This document shows, one piece after another, positions 6,402 through 13,166 of a DNA stretch of 13,166 nt. The notes under the pieces were generated by a model. That model was not told where the DNA came from, made no database searches, and was given only the letters and a program-made list of their open reading frames with translations. The position numbers were made by a program, and so were the translations under genes. Source of the stretch: Paenibacillaceae bacterium UBA6304 (lineage in GTDB: Bacteria > Bacillota > Bacilli > Paenibacillales > Paenibacillaceae); the NCBI GenBank assembly GCA_002439285.1, contig DJTQ01000284.1, forward strand, positions 1 through 13,166. Direction: 5' to 3'. Position 1 is the stretch's first letter. Each line of letters starts with the position of its first letter.

Positions 6402-6515
6402 GAATAGGAATTTGGAATAGGCCAAGTTTCTGCTTTGCTATGGCGGTTATAGTTTTAGCTAATTATCCTTTTCTTGGAGCGCAAAGTACTAAAAGCCGGA
6501 TAGAATAGAATTTTG

Positions 6516-6695
6516 ATTGGAAATATCCAATGAAAATTTGCGTTAAGACGGTATCTTTCGTCTTTCATTGGAAATTTCCAATGAAAAACGAGAGGAACTA
6601 GCTTTTTCTCAGAAAACAGGGAAAACCATTGGATATTTCCAATCTAGCAGGGGAAAATGGTTTAAAACGCGCTTCCTCATTGGAAATATCCAATG
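6516..6695. repeat. Four spaced palindromes of ATTGGAAATATCCAAT type
   Basis: The units lie at 6516-6531, 6566-6583, 6628-6643 and 6678-6695. Unit 2 is CATTGGAAATTTCCAATG (perfect palindrome); units 1 and 4 share ATTGGAAATATCCAAT and unit 3 is its exact reverse complement. Spacing from unit to unit is 51, 61 and 51 bp; the intervening sequences are unrelated by eye. Together with copy 3 of the GC-rich element they fill the 6402-6870 gene-free stretch. Confidence 0.8.
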
Positions 6696-6699
6696 AACG

Positions 6700-6725
6700 G
6701 CGATGACATACTCGCGCGTCATCGC
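6700..6725. repeat. 8-bp-arm inverted repeat at the edge of the GC-rich element
   Basis: GCGATGAC (6700-6707) and GTCATCGC (6718-6725) form a perfect stem. The loop contains ACTCGCGC, the same end motif as the GC-rich element, so this may be a degraded extra copy. Confidence 0.5.
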
Positions 6726-6768
6726 GTGGTCCGGCTAAACGCTTCTCCTACGCTCCGCTCATGCCCGC

Positions 6769-6869
6769 TACTCGCGCCGCGGCGCGAGACTCCGCTCGTC
6801 TCACCCCGCTATTCGCGGGCGGCCTCGCTCCAACGAACCCCTACTGGGGTTCTCACCCCCCTGGAACGC
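6769..6869 (-). repeat. GC-rich hairpin element, copy 3
   Basis: Read on the minus strand, it begins GCGTTCCAGGGGGG right after the tRNA-Arg terminator T-run and ends GCGCGAGTA. It shares GAACCCCAGT.GGGGTTCGT and the GGAGTCTCGCGCC end with copies 1 and 2. Its end forms a perfect 18-bp palindrome (CTCGCGCCGCGGCGCGAG, 6771-6788). The sequence on to about 6700 looks like a more degraded relative. Confidence 0.7.
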
Positions 6870-6870
6870 A

Positions 6871-6898
6871 AAAAACCTCTCACTAAGGAGAGGTTTTA
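6871..6898 (-). terminator. Intrinsic terminator of tRNA-Arg, right copy
   Basis: On the minus strand, AAAACCTCTC and GAGAGGTTTT form a stem around a short loop, followed by T. It differs completely in sequence from the left copy's terminator although the tRNAs are identical. Confidence 0.9.
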
Positions 6899-6905
6899 AC
6901 TATTA

Positions 6906-6979
<74 letters not shown>

Positions 6980-7010
6980 AAAAGAAAAATAAAAAACAGA
7001 AGCAAAAAAT

Positions 7011-7039
7011 ATATTATCACAGTCAGCTAGTATATGCAA
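7011..7039 (-). promoter_or_regulatory. Promoter of the right tRNA-Arg
   Basis: On the minus strand, TTGCAT (7039-7034) and TAATAT (7016-7011) are spaced by 17 bp; transcription would start about 25 nt before the tRNA. It shares no evident sequence with the left tRNA-Arg promoter. Confidence 0.6.
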
Positions 7040-7076
7040 TAGGTTGTTTGCTATCTTTTGTCGGAGAGGATGATTT

Positions 7077-7104
7077 TTGTCTTCTATACTCTCTATGCTA
7101 TAAT
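7077..7104 (+). promoter_or_regulatory. Promoter of the ysoA-position gene
   Basis: TTGTCT (7077-7082) and TATAAT (7099-7104) with a 16-bp spacer; TGC just before the -10 makes it an extended -10. The predicted transcript start is near 7110, on top of the first in-frame ATG of the downstream gene. Confidence 0.65.
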
Positions 7105-7109
7105 CTCAA

Positions 7110-8063
7110 ATGAATTGTTCGGGACGAAGGGAGGCCCCCATTATTAGCGGTCATCATCAGAGCGAGAATGACAACAACGTTGTTTTATTTCCCAAAACAT
7201 TGGATTTTTATCAAATAGAGCTCACGAGGATGCTGGAGACGGAACGCTATGCGGAAGCTTCGGATCTTCTTAAATTTTTGCTGCAGTGCCAAGGCCAGGA
7301 TCCGAGGCTTTATGAAGAATGGCAAGCACTGCTGGACTGGCTGACCGATGCCTTTCCGATGCTGCAGGGAGCAAGTGAATCCGGCAGTTACGGGGATGAA
7401 GAAGAAGGCGAAGAAGCTATGGCCAGGCAGCATGTTGAAGCCAAGCTTGCGGAAGATGAGCATTATGCCGACAAGCTTCTTCACGTGGTCATGGAAAAGC
7501 CGATGTCCGAGCATACCTTTCTGGCATTGGAGCAGCTATCTTATCTGGATAAGCCGGAAGTCGATGCCGCGCTCATCGGATGGCTGAACAGCAAAGAACT
7601 GCACCCGCTTTTGCAATACAGGGTGCTTCAAACTTTACGGCGCCGGGGAACCCAAGGCTTGATACAGCTTTTTCGTTCCGGTGAGTATGTAGAAATTGAG
7701 ATCGAAGCTGTACCGGTCAAGCCGGAAGAGTTCCCGCAGCCCATCCAAACGGTGCTGGAGCGGGTGGGTGACCAGACGCAGGTGCATGATCCTACCTTGT
7801 TTTATTTTGCTCAGGAACTATGGACTCAATTTGTAATGGCAATCTATGGTACGATGGATTACAAATCGCTGCTCAGCGAAGAGGATAGTATGATTGATAT
7901 TTGGGCGGCGGCTCTGCATCAAACGGTGGCCGACACACTGCCCGGAGGAATTAGCGATGAGGAAATACGCAGTTTATACGGAATTACGGACAGCCTGAGA
8001 CTCCGCTTCGAACAGGCGTACCGCTCCTTGCGTCAATTCGTGGCTACAGGCGTCAACGGGTAG
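7110..8063 (+). CDS. Acidic helical protein in the ysoA position (upstream of tig), start uncertain
   Basis: Up to 317 residues, soluble, acidic and almost entirely helical by composition; I recognise no catalytic motif. The N-terminal part (DFYQIELTRMLETERYAEAS and following) resembles a TPR-like helical pair, and an acidic Gly/Glu linker (YGDEEEGEEAMARQ) separates it from a longer helical region. B. subtilis has ysoA, a TPR-type gene, in this same place before tig, so homology is plausible by position, not proven. The coordinates give the longest conventional frame, from the ATG at 7110, but that ATG lies at the predicted transcript start. A strong AAGGGAGG (7127-7134) is inside the frame and is followed by two in-frame ATT codons at 7140 and 7143, so an AUU start is likely. 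No terminator is seen before tig. Confidence 0.85.
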   Translation: MNCSGRREAPIISGHHQSENDNNVVLFPKTLDFYQIELTRMLETERYAEASDLLKFLLQCQGQDPRLYEEWQALLDWLTDAFPMLQGASESGSYGDEEEGEEAMARQHVEAKLAEDEHYADKLLHVVMEKPMSEHTFLALEQLSYLDKPEVDAALIGWLNSKELHPLLQYRVLQTLRRRGTQGLIQLFRSGEYVEIEIEAVPVKPEEFPQPIQTVLERVGDQTQVHDPTLFYFAQELWTQFVMAIYGTMDYKSLLSEEDSMIDIWAAALHQTVADTLPGGISDEEIRSLYGITDSLRLRFEQAYRSLRQFVATGVNG

Positions 8064-8115
8064 CTGTTTTTTGGCAAATATCGTATAATCCGCCTATGAT
8101 GCCTACGAACGGGCC

Positions 8116-8144
8116 TTGTAAAAAGATGTATTGTTGTTTATAAT
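8116..8144 (+). promoter_or_regulatory. Promoter of tig
   Basis: TTGTAA (8116-8121), a 17-bp spacer and a perfect TATAAT (8139-8144). It predicts a leader of about 110 nt before the trigger factor start. Confidence 0.75.
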
Positions 8145-8176
8145 GTAGTGGTTATTCTGATCGTGGACTGAGCTAG

Positions 8177-8237
8177 CTATACTGAAACCAAGGTAGCTGC
8201 TTTATCGCGCGATTCGGTTTCGGTATTTTAAGTATAG
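8177..8237 (+). other. Possible structured 5' leader of tig
   Basis: Two overlapping pairings can form: CTATACT (8177-8183) with AGTATAG (8231-8237), and ACTGAAACC (8181-8189) with GGTTTCGGT (8216-8224), the latter followed by ATTTT. They share the bases ACT, so they partly compete. The structure ends just before the ribosome site GGAGGGG. Confidence 0.4.
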
Positions 8238-8262
8238 TGAAATTTGGAGGGGAAGGCATAAA

Positions 8263-9672
8263 ATGAAAGCAACTTGGGAAAAAATAGAGAAGAACCTCGG
8301 CGTACTCGAGGTCGAAGTGGAAGCGGATCGTGTTACCGCTGCACTGGATAAAGCTTTTCAAAAAGTAGTAAAGAAAGTAAACGTACCTGGATTCCGTAAG
8401 GGTAAAGTGCCTCGGGCTATTTTTGAGTCCCGCTTCGGCGTGGAAAGCTTGTACCAAGACGCCATCGATATTTTGCTTCCTGAAGTTTATACTGAAGCGG
8501 TTGATCAAACCGATATTTTCCCGGTAGACCGCCCGGAAGTGGACGTAGAGCAATTCGCTAAAGGACAAGCTTTCAAATTTAAAGCCAAAGTAACTGTTAA
8601 ACCTGAAGTGAAGCTTGGTGACTACAAAGGAATCGAAGTTCCTGCAACTGACGTTGAAGTTAGCGAAGAAGAACTTACCGAAGAACTTACTCGCATGCAA
8701 GAGCGTCATGCCGAACTCGTTGTGATCGACGAAGAAGCCGCACAAAACGGCGACACTGTTGTTATCGACTTTGACGGTTCCGTTGACAGCGTTGCATTTG
8801 AAGGCGGCAAAGCGGAGCGTTACTCGCTCGAACTGGGCAGCAATACATTCATTCCTGGGTTCGAAGAGCAAGTGGTGGGTCTGGCAACAGGCGACTTCAA
8901 GGACGTAACGGTTACTTTCCCTGAAACTTACCATGCTGAAGAATTGGCTGGTAAAGAAGCGGTATTTAAAGTGAAAGTTCACGAAATCAAACGCAAACAG
9001 CTTCCTGAATTGGATGATGAGTTTGCTAAAGACGTTAGTGAATTCGACACTTTGGACGAGTATAAGGAAGATCTGAAGAAACAACTTCAATCCCGCAAGG
9101 AAAAAGAAGGCGAAGCGGAACGTGAACGCGTCCTCGTTGACAAAATCGGCGAAAACGCAGAAGTTGAAATCCCGCAAGCTATGATCGACAGCGAAGTTCA
9201 AAACATGGTTCGCGATTTCGACAACCGTCTTCGCGCTCAAGGTATGAACCTCGATATGTTCCTTGGTTTCTCCGGTCAAACGATTGAAGATCTCAAAGGC
9301 CAGATGACAGGCGACTCCGAGAAACGCGTTCGTAACAACCTGGTTCTGGAGCAAATTGCTAAAGCGGAAAAAATTGAAGCTTCGGAAGAAGAAATCAATA
9401 AAGAGCTTCAGGATATGGCTGATGCTTACAAACGCAGCCCTGAAGAAATCCGTAACATTCTTGCCGCTAACGGTTCGCTGGGCAGCTTGAATGAAGACGT
9501 ACTTCTGCGCAAAACGATTAAATTCCTGATCGAGAACGCAAAGGAAGTTCCTGCAGAGAAAGCTGAGAAATCGGAAGATGCCAGCAAACCGGCTGCCAAG
9601 AAATCGACAAAAAAAGCAGCACCTAAAGCCGAGCCAAAGGCAGAGGCTGAAGAAGCAGCAACTGAAGAATAA
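8263..9672 (+). CDS. tig: Trigger factor, ribosome-associated chaperone and prolyl isomerase
   Basis: It binds the ribosome at the exit tunnel and protects new chains. The N-terminal ribosome-binding domain has the signature GFRKGKVP (43-50). The FKBP-type isomerase domain spans about 155-245 (NGDTVVIDFDGSV to the ELGSNTFIPGFEEQVVG region). The helical C-terminal cradle follows to about 427. The last 40 or so residues are a Lys/Ala/Glu-rich tail (AAKKSTKKAAPKAEPKAEAE) beyond the usual end, giving 469 residues against about 430-450 for relatives. The ATG follows GGAGGGG by about 10 nt. Codon use is strongly biased (GAA, AAA, GTT, CGT), as for highly expressed genes. It is transcribed from its own promoter at 8116 and ends at the terminator at 9738. 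Confidence 0.98.
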   Translation: MKATWEKIEKNLGVLEVEVEADRVTAALDKAFQKVVKKVNVPGFRKGKVPRAIFESRFGVESLYQDAIDILLPEVYTEAVDQTDIFPVDRPEVDVEQFAKGQAFKFKAKVTVKPEVKLGDYKGIEVPATDVEVSEEELTEELTRMQERHAELVVIDEEAAQNGDTVVIDFDGSVDSVAFEGGKAERYSLELGSNTFIPGFEEQVVGLATGDFKDVTVTFPETYHAEELAGKEAVFKVKVHEIKRKQLPELDDEFAKDVSEFDTLDEYKEDLKKQLQSRKEKEGEAERERVLVDKIGENAEVEIPQAMIDSEVQNMVRDFDNRLRAQGMNLDMFLGFSGQTIEDLKGQMTGDSEKRVRNNLVLEQIAKAEKIEASEEEINKELQDMADAYKRSPEEIRNILAANGSLGSLNEDVLLRKTIKFLIENAKEVPAEKAEKSEDASKPAAKKSTKKAAPKAEPKAEAEEAATEE

Positions 9673-9737
9673 GCAAGACGAAGAATAATCATCATCCGCG
9701 TCTTTGAATTTCGCGGTAGTATAAACACAATCAATAG

Positions 9738-9774
9738 TTAAGGCACGTATAATCAAATGCGTGCCTTAATTTTT
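9738..9774 (+). terminator. Intrinsic terminator of tig
   Basis: TTAAGGCACG (9738-9747) pairs perfectly with CGTGCCTTAA (9760-9769), followed by a T run. The 12-nt loop starts with TATAAT, but no matching -35 is seen. Confidence 0.9.
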
Positions 9775-9807
9775 CACTTTTACACATACATTTATTTCCA
9801 ATGTTAA

Positions 9808-9844
9808 CTCGAATAACCCTTCGGTTACATATTGTATTTTCGAG
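9808..9844. repeat. Nested inverted repeat upstream of the clpP promoter
   Basis: CTCGAA (9808-9813) pairs with TTCGAG (9839-9844), and inside it TAACC and GGTTA flank CTTC. It lies 25 bp before the clpP -35, so it could be an operator. It does not match CIRCE or a CtsR box. Confidence 0.35.
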
Positions 9845-9868
9845 GACATAAACTGTAATGGGTGAAAA

Positions 9869-9897
9869 ATGACATGTGCCTTTGAACGTGATAATAT
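9869..9897 (+). promoter_or_regulatory. Promoter of clpP
   Basis: ATGACA (9869-9874), a 17-bp spacer and TAATAT (9892-9897), with TGA before the -10 giving an extended -10. It resembles a vegetative SigA promoter; no tandem GGTCAAA CtsR heptads are seen around it. Confidence 0.6.
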
Positions 9898-9941
9898 ATT
9901 CATGGGCATAGAAAATTTGAACAAGAAAAGAGGTTGGTCAC

Positions 9942-10532
9942 ATGAGTCTGGTACCTATGGTCGTAGAACAAACAAACCGGGGAGAACGGTCTTACGATAT
10001 TTATTCGAGACTGCTCAAGGATCGCATCATTTTTCTCAGCAACGCGATTGACGATGACGTAGCCAATCTCGTGATCGCCCAACTGTTATTTTTGGCAGCG
10101 GAAGATCCGGAAAAGGACATTCATCTGTACATCAACTCTCCGGGTGGTTCTGTTACTGCCGGGATGGGTATATATGATACGATGCAATACATCAAGCCCG
10201 ATGTGTCGACGATTTGCATGGGTATGGCTGCTAGCATGGGTTCGCTTTTGCTAACGGCAGGGGGACCTGGGAAGCGTTATGCGCTTTCGAACAGTGAAGT
10301 GATGATTCATCAACCGCTCGGAGGAATTCAAGGTCAGGCAACGGATATTAAAATTCATGCCGATTGGATTATCAAAACACGGGAAAAGCTGAATCAAATC
10401 TATGTGGACCGGACGGGTCAACCCCTTGAAAAAATTCAGCGCGATACAGATCGCGACTTCTTCATGAGCGCGGAAGAGGCTAAGGCCTACGGGATCATCG
10501 ACCAGGTCATCAACAAGCCCATTAAATCTTAA
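9942..10532 (+). CDS. clpP: ATP-dependent Clp protease proteolytic subunit
   Basis: A 196-residue serine peptidase that forms the 14-subunit barrel fed by Clp ATPases. The catalytic triad is Ser98 (GMAASMGS), His123 (MIHQP) and Asp172 (DRDFF). The N-terminal [25 protein letters not shown] is typical of Bacillota ClpP1; the first residues form the axial loops and are usually processed. The length equals the B. subtilis protein. The ATG at 9942 follows AAGAGGT (9928-9934) by 7 nt. It has its own promoter, and clpX starts 12 bp after its stop, so the two are probably one transcript and their products one complex. In B. subtilis clpP lies elsewhere; here it stands between tig and clpX. Confidence 0.98.
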   Translation: MSLVPMVVEQTNRGERSYDIYSRLLKDRIIFLSNAIDDDVANLVIAQLLFLAAEDPEKDIHLYINSPGGSVTAGMGIYDTMQYIKPDVSTICMGMAASMGSLLLTAGGPGKRYALSNSEVMIHQPLGGIQGQATDIKIHADWIIKTREKLNQIYVDRTGQPLEKIQRDTDRDFFMSAEEAKAYGIIDQVINKPIKS

Positions 10533-10544
10533 AGGGGTGTTTAC

Positions 10545-11801
10545 ATGTTTAAATTCAATGACGAAAAAGGACAATTGAAATGCTCTTTCTGCGGCAAATC
10601 GCAGGAACAGGTCCGCAAGCTCGTTGCCGGACCGGGCGTTTATATATGCGACGAATGTATCGAATTGTGCACGGAAATCGTGGAGGAAGAGCTTGGGCAT
10701 GAGGAAGAGCTCGATATGAAGGAAATTCCGAAGCCGAAGGAAATTCGCGATATTCTGGATCAATACGTAATCGGGCAGGAACAGGCGAAGAAATCGCTGT
10801 CGGTTGCCGTTTACAACCATTACAAACGCGTAAATACGCAAAGTAAAATTGAAGACGTCGAGCTGCAAAAGAGTAATATTCTCCTGTTGGGTCCAACCGG
10901 CTCCGGGAAAACGCTCTTGGCCCAGACGATGGCTAAAATTTTGAATGTTCCATTTGCAATCGCTGATGCGACTTCTCTAACGGAAGCCGGATATGTCGGT
11001 GAAGACGTAGAGAATATTTTGCTGAAGCTAATTCAAGCCGCTGATTATGACGTGGAAAAAGCGGAACGCGGCATCATTTATATCGATGAAATCGATAAAG
11101 TGGCGCGTAAATCGGAGAATCCGTCTATTACTCGCGACGTTTCCGGGGAAGGGGTTCAACAAGCCCTCCTGAAAATTTTGGAAGGCACTGTTGCTTCCGT
11201 ACCTCCTCAAGGCGGACGCAAACATCCGCACCAGGAATTTATTCAAATCGATACGACGAACATTTTGTTCATCTGCGGCGGTGCTTTTGATGGCCTTGAA
11301 CAGATGATCAAACGCCGGATCGGTAAGAAAGTGATCGGCTTTAACGCTGTGAGCGATGGACAAAAAGATCTGAAACCAGGCGAATACCTGTCGATGGTAT
11401 TACCGGAAGATTTGCTGAAATTCGGGTTGATTCCTGAATTCGTCGGTCGCCTGCCTGTCATCTCCACATTGGAGCCGCTAGATGAGAAGACTTTGGTCCG
11501 CATTCTGGCCGAACCGAAGAATGCTTTGGTGAAGCAATATCAGAAGCTCCTGGAGTTGGACAACGTAAACCTTCAGTTCGAACCGAAAGCACTGGAAGCG
11601 ATCGCCCGCGAAGCGATTAAACGCAATACCGGTGCCCGCGGACTTCGTGCCATTATTGAAGGCATTATGTTGGATGTCATGTATGAGGTGCCTTCCCGCG
11701 ACGACATTACGGATTGCGTAATTACCGAAAAAGTCGTTCAGGAGAAAACCGTGCCTGAGTTGGAAGACAAGAAGAGTAAGAAACAAGAAGAGAGCGCGTA
11801 A
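10545..11801 (+). CDS. clpX: ClpX, ATP-dependent unfoldase of ClpXP
   Basis: A 418-residue AAA+ hexameric unfoldase that recognises tagged proteins and threads them into ClpP. The N-terminal zinc-binding domain has Cys13, Cys16, Cys35 and Cys38. The ATPase core shows Walker A GPTGSGKT (116-123), the pore loop GYVGED, Walker B IIYIDEID, and sensor/arginine motifs further on ([17 protein letters not shown]). The KKVIGFN loop is the IGF motif that docks on ClpP, consistent with the neighbouring clpP. The C-terminal tail is charged ([12 protein letters not shown]). The ribosome site AAAGGGGTG (10531-10539) overlaps the clpP stop codon, which points to co-transcription and perhaps translational coupling. 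The length is normal for the family. Confidence 0.98.
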   Translation: MFKFNDEKGQLKCSFCGKSQEQVRKLVAGPGVYICDECIELCTEIVEEELGHEEELDMKEIPKPKEIRDILDQYVIGQEQAKKSLSVAVYNHYKRVNTQSKIEDVELQKSNILLLGPTGSGKTLLAQTMAKILNVPFAIADATSLTEAGYVGEDVENILLKLIQAADYDVEKAERGIIYIDEIDKVARKSENPSITRDVSGEGVQQALLKILEGTVASVPPQGGRKHPHQEFIQIDTTNILFICGGAFDGLEQMIKRRIGKKVIGFNAVSDGQKDLKPGEYLSMVLPEDLLKFGLIPEFVGRLPVISTLEPLDEKTLVRILAEPKNALVKQYQKLLELDNVNLQFEPKALEAIAREAIKRNTGARGLRAIIEGIMLDVMYEVPSRDDITDCVITEKVVQEKTVPELEDKKSKKQEESA

Positions 11802-11853
11802 GGCTTAGCCTAAACCGCGACAAAATAAATGCCGAAATCTCCATCTTTGCAGC

Positions 11854-11879
11854 AGAGAGGTCCTTTTTTCGACCTTTCT
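11854..11879 (+). other. Hairpin in the clpX-ispG gap
   Basis: AGAGAGGTC (11854-11862) and GACCTTTCT (11871-11879) form a 9-bp stem with one G-U pair around an 8-nt, T-rich loop; TTTGCAG repeats flank it. The T run is in the loop, not after the stem, so it is not a standard terminator. No clear promoter for ispG is visible in the 11802-11920 gap. Confidence 0.35.
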
Positions 11880-11920
11880 TTGCAGGGGTGGAGCTTTGGC
11901 GTTATTGGGGGAGACCTGAA

Positions 11921-13039
11921 ATGTTCCTGAGACAAGATACGCGGCCGGTCAAGGTCGGGAATCTGACGATCGGCGGAAGTAATGAAGTGATCATCCAGAG
12001 CATGTGTACGACCAAAACGGCGGATGTCGTTGCTACGGTGGCGGAGATTCACCGGCTTGAGGAAGCCGGCTGCCAAATGGTACGTGTTACGGTAAATAAT
12101 GAGGAAGCGGCGGCAGCAATCAAAGAGATCAAGAAACAAATCCACATTCCGCTCGTCGCAGACATTCATTTCAATCATAAATTGGCTTTGATGGCTATTG
12201 AGAACGGCATCGACAAAGTCCGGATCAATCCGGGCAATATCGGTCGTCGCGAAAAGGTCGAGGCTGTAGTAAAAGCTTGTAAGGAGCGCGGAATTCCGAT
12301 TCGAATCGGCGTCAATGCGGGTTCTCTGGAGAACCACCTGCTGGAGAAATACGGGTATCCGACTCCGGAAGCGATGGTAGAAAGTGCTCTTTTCCATATC
12401 GGTATTCTAGAGGAACTGGATTTCCACGATATCATCGTTTCCTTGAAGGCTTCGGATGTGCCGATGGCGATTGCCGCTTACAGCAAGGCTGCCGAGGTCA
12501 TTCCCTATCCGCTTCACCTCGGAATTACGGAAGCCGGGACCCTGTTCTCCGGCACTGTTAAGAGCGCAGCGGGGATCGGAGCGCTGCTGTCCATGGGGAT
12601 CGGTTCTACGCTGCGTATTTCGCTCAGCGCGGACCCGGTGGAAGAAGTGAAAGTAGCACGTGAGCTGCTGAAAACGTTCGGATTAATTACGAATGCGGCT
12701 ACGCTTGTTTCCTGCCCGACCTGCGGCCGGTTGGACATCGATCTGTTCTCTATCGCTAACGAGGTGGAAGATTACATCTCGAATTTGAAGGTGCCGATTA
12801 AAGTGTCGGTACTGGGCTGCGCTGTAAATGGCCCCGGCGAGGCTCGCGAAGCCGATATCGGGATCGCAGGCGCACGTGGGGAAGGGCTTTTGTTCCGATA
12901 CGGAGAGATGATCCGCAAAGTGCCGGAAGCAGAATTGCTCTCTGAGTTGAAAAAGGAAATTGACCATATCGTCGAGGTTTACGAGGCGACAGGAGAAATA
13001 CCAGGCCGTAAGGAGCACCGCCCGGTATCGGCAAATTAA
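11921..13039 (+). CDS. ispG: IspG, (E)-4-hydroxy-3-methylbut-2-enyl-diphosphate synthase
   Basis: It converts methylerythritol cyclodiphosphate to HMBPP, the penultimate step of the non-mevalonate isoprenoid pathway, using a [4Fe-4S] cluster and flavodoxin-type electron donor. The N-terminal TIM-barrel part contains [29 protein letters not shown] and [10 protein letters not shown]. The C-terminal cluster domain has Cys265 and Cys268 (SCPTCGR) and Cys300 ([11 protein letters not shown]), the three cluster cysteines; Glu in NGPGEA is the expected fourth ligand. It is 372 residues, as in Bacillus. I chose the ATG at 11921 because GGGGGAG (11907-11913) sits 7 nt before it; a GTG at 11888 would add 11 unlikely residues. 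It lies 119 bp behind clpX, where B. subtilis has lonB instead. Confidence 0.97.
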   Translation: MFLRQDTRPVKVGNLTIGGSNEVIIQSMCTTKTADVVATVAEIHRLEEAGCQMVRVTVNNEEAAAAIKEIKKQIHIPLVADIHFNHKLALMAIENGIDKVRINPGNIGRREKVEAVVKACKERGIPIRIGVNAGSLENHLLEKYGYPTPEAMVESALFHIGILEELDFHDIIVSLKASDVPMAIAAYSKAAEVIPYPLHLGITEAGTLFSGTVKSAAGIGALLSMGIGSTLRISLSADPVEEVKVARELLKTFGLITNAATLVSCPTCGRLDIDLFSIANEVEDYISNLKVPIKVSVLGCAVNGPGEAREADIGIAGARGEGLLFRYGEMIRKVPEAELLSELKKEIDHIVEVYEATGEIPGRKEHRPVSAN

Positions 13040-13056
13040 TCGAATAGGCTTGTTTC

Positions 13057-13111
13057 GGCGCTTGAGCGCCTAAAAGACCGTAAGCTGGTTTCACTGCTTG
13101 CGGTCTTTTTT
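13057..13111 (+). terminator. Double-hairpin terminator of ispG
   Basis: GGCGCTTGAGCGCC (13057-13070) is a tight GC hairpin. Directly behind it, AAAAGACCGTAAGC (13072-13085) pairs with GCTTGCGGTCTTTT (13096-13109, one G-T pair) and runs into T. The stem's A and T flanks make it work in both directions. The last 55 bases of the window hold nothing I can identify. Confidence 0.9.
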
Positions 13112-13166
13112 ACTGATTTCACAGTTTGCTCAACTCACTTTTCAAACCCCCCGTTTTATGAGGGAA

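Noticed and set aside
6516..6695. CRISPR array
   Set aside because: There are only four units, they are palindromic with mixed orientation, spacing is unequal, and no cas gene is present.
8173..9756. A 527-codon open frame on the minus strand, opposite tig
   Set aside because: It is a shadow of tig: GAA- and AAA-rich codons read as TTC and TTT on the other strand and avoid stops. The translation is Phe-rich nonsense with no ribosome site.
9869..10051. A 60-codon plus-strand frame over the clpP start
   Set aside because: It overlaps the clpP promoter and 5' coding region in another frame and has no ribosome site.
11802..11920. T-box or other riboswitch before ispG
   Set aside because: No AGGGTGGNACCGCG-type T-box core or antiterminator is present; only a simple 9-bp hairpin with its T run in the loop.

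Overview
The window looks like chromosome of a low-to-mid GC Gram-positive bacterium (Bacillota), most likely Paenibacillus or a close relative. The reasons are strong GGAGG-type ribosome binding sites, TTGNNN/TATAAT promoters with T-tailed terminator hairpins, the protein sequences of trigger factor, ClpP, ClpX and IspG, and TTG/GTG starts. This assignment is inference; no search was run. No phage, plasmid, transposase, CRISPR array or defence gene is visible. I found no clear new multi-gene system. The unusual content is non-coding: several repeat families cluster around tRNA genes.

Left part (1-2593): a glutamine-hydrolysing asparagine synthetase (asnB) runs leftward off the window edge. 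It is divergent from two small rightward genes of unknown function, and a 21-bp inverted repeat sits between the divergent starts.

Middle part (2594-6980): a segment bounded by two identical tRNA-Arg(UCU) genes facing each other (3025-3098 plus, 6906-6979 minus). It holds four spaced copies of a TAACGGACA motif just outside the left tRNA, a 147-bp tandem duplication that includes the 3' end of the tRNA, a half-size EamA transporter, tRNA-Gly(CCC), a PilZ-domain protein, a glutathione peroxidase, an L-lactate dehydrogenase-like enzyme with an unusual substrate-loop residue, and four near-palindromic ATTGG...CCAAT units. Copies of a GC-rich, hairpin-forming element of about 100 bp lie directly behind both tRNA-Arg terminators.

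Right part (7077-13166): a housekeeping block, all rightward. It starts with an acidic helical protein in the position of B. subtilis ysoA, which may use an AUU start. Then come trigger factor (tig), the ClpP peptidase, the ClpX unfoldase and the isoprenoid enzyme IspG. tig has its own promoter and a strong terminator; clpP has a separate promoter; clpX follows clpP by 12 bp and is probably co-transcribed; ispG ends in a double hairpin with a T tail. Functionally, trigger factor folds new chains while ClpXP degrades faulty ones.
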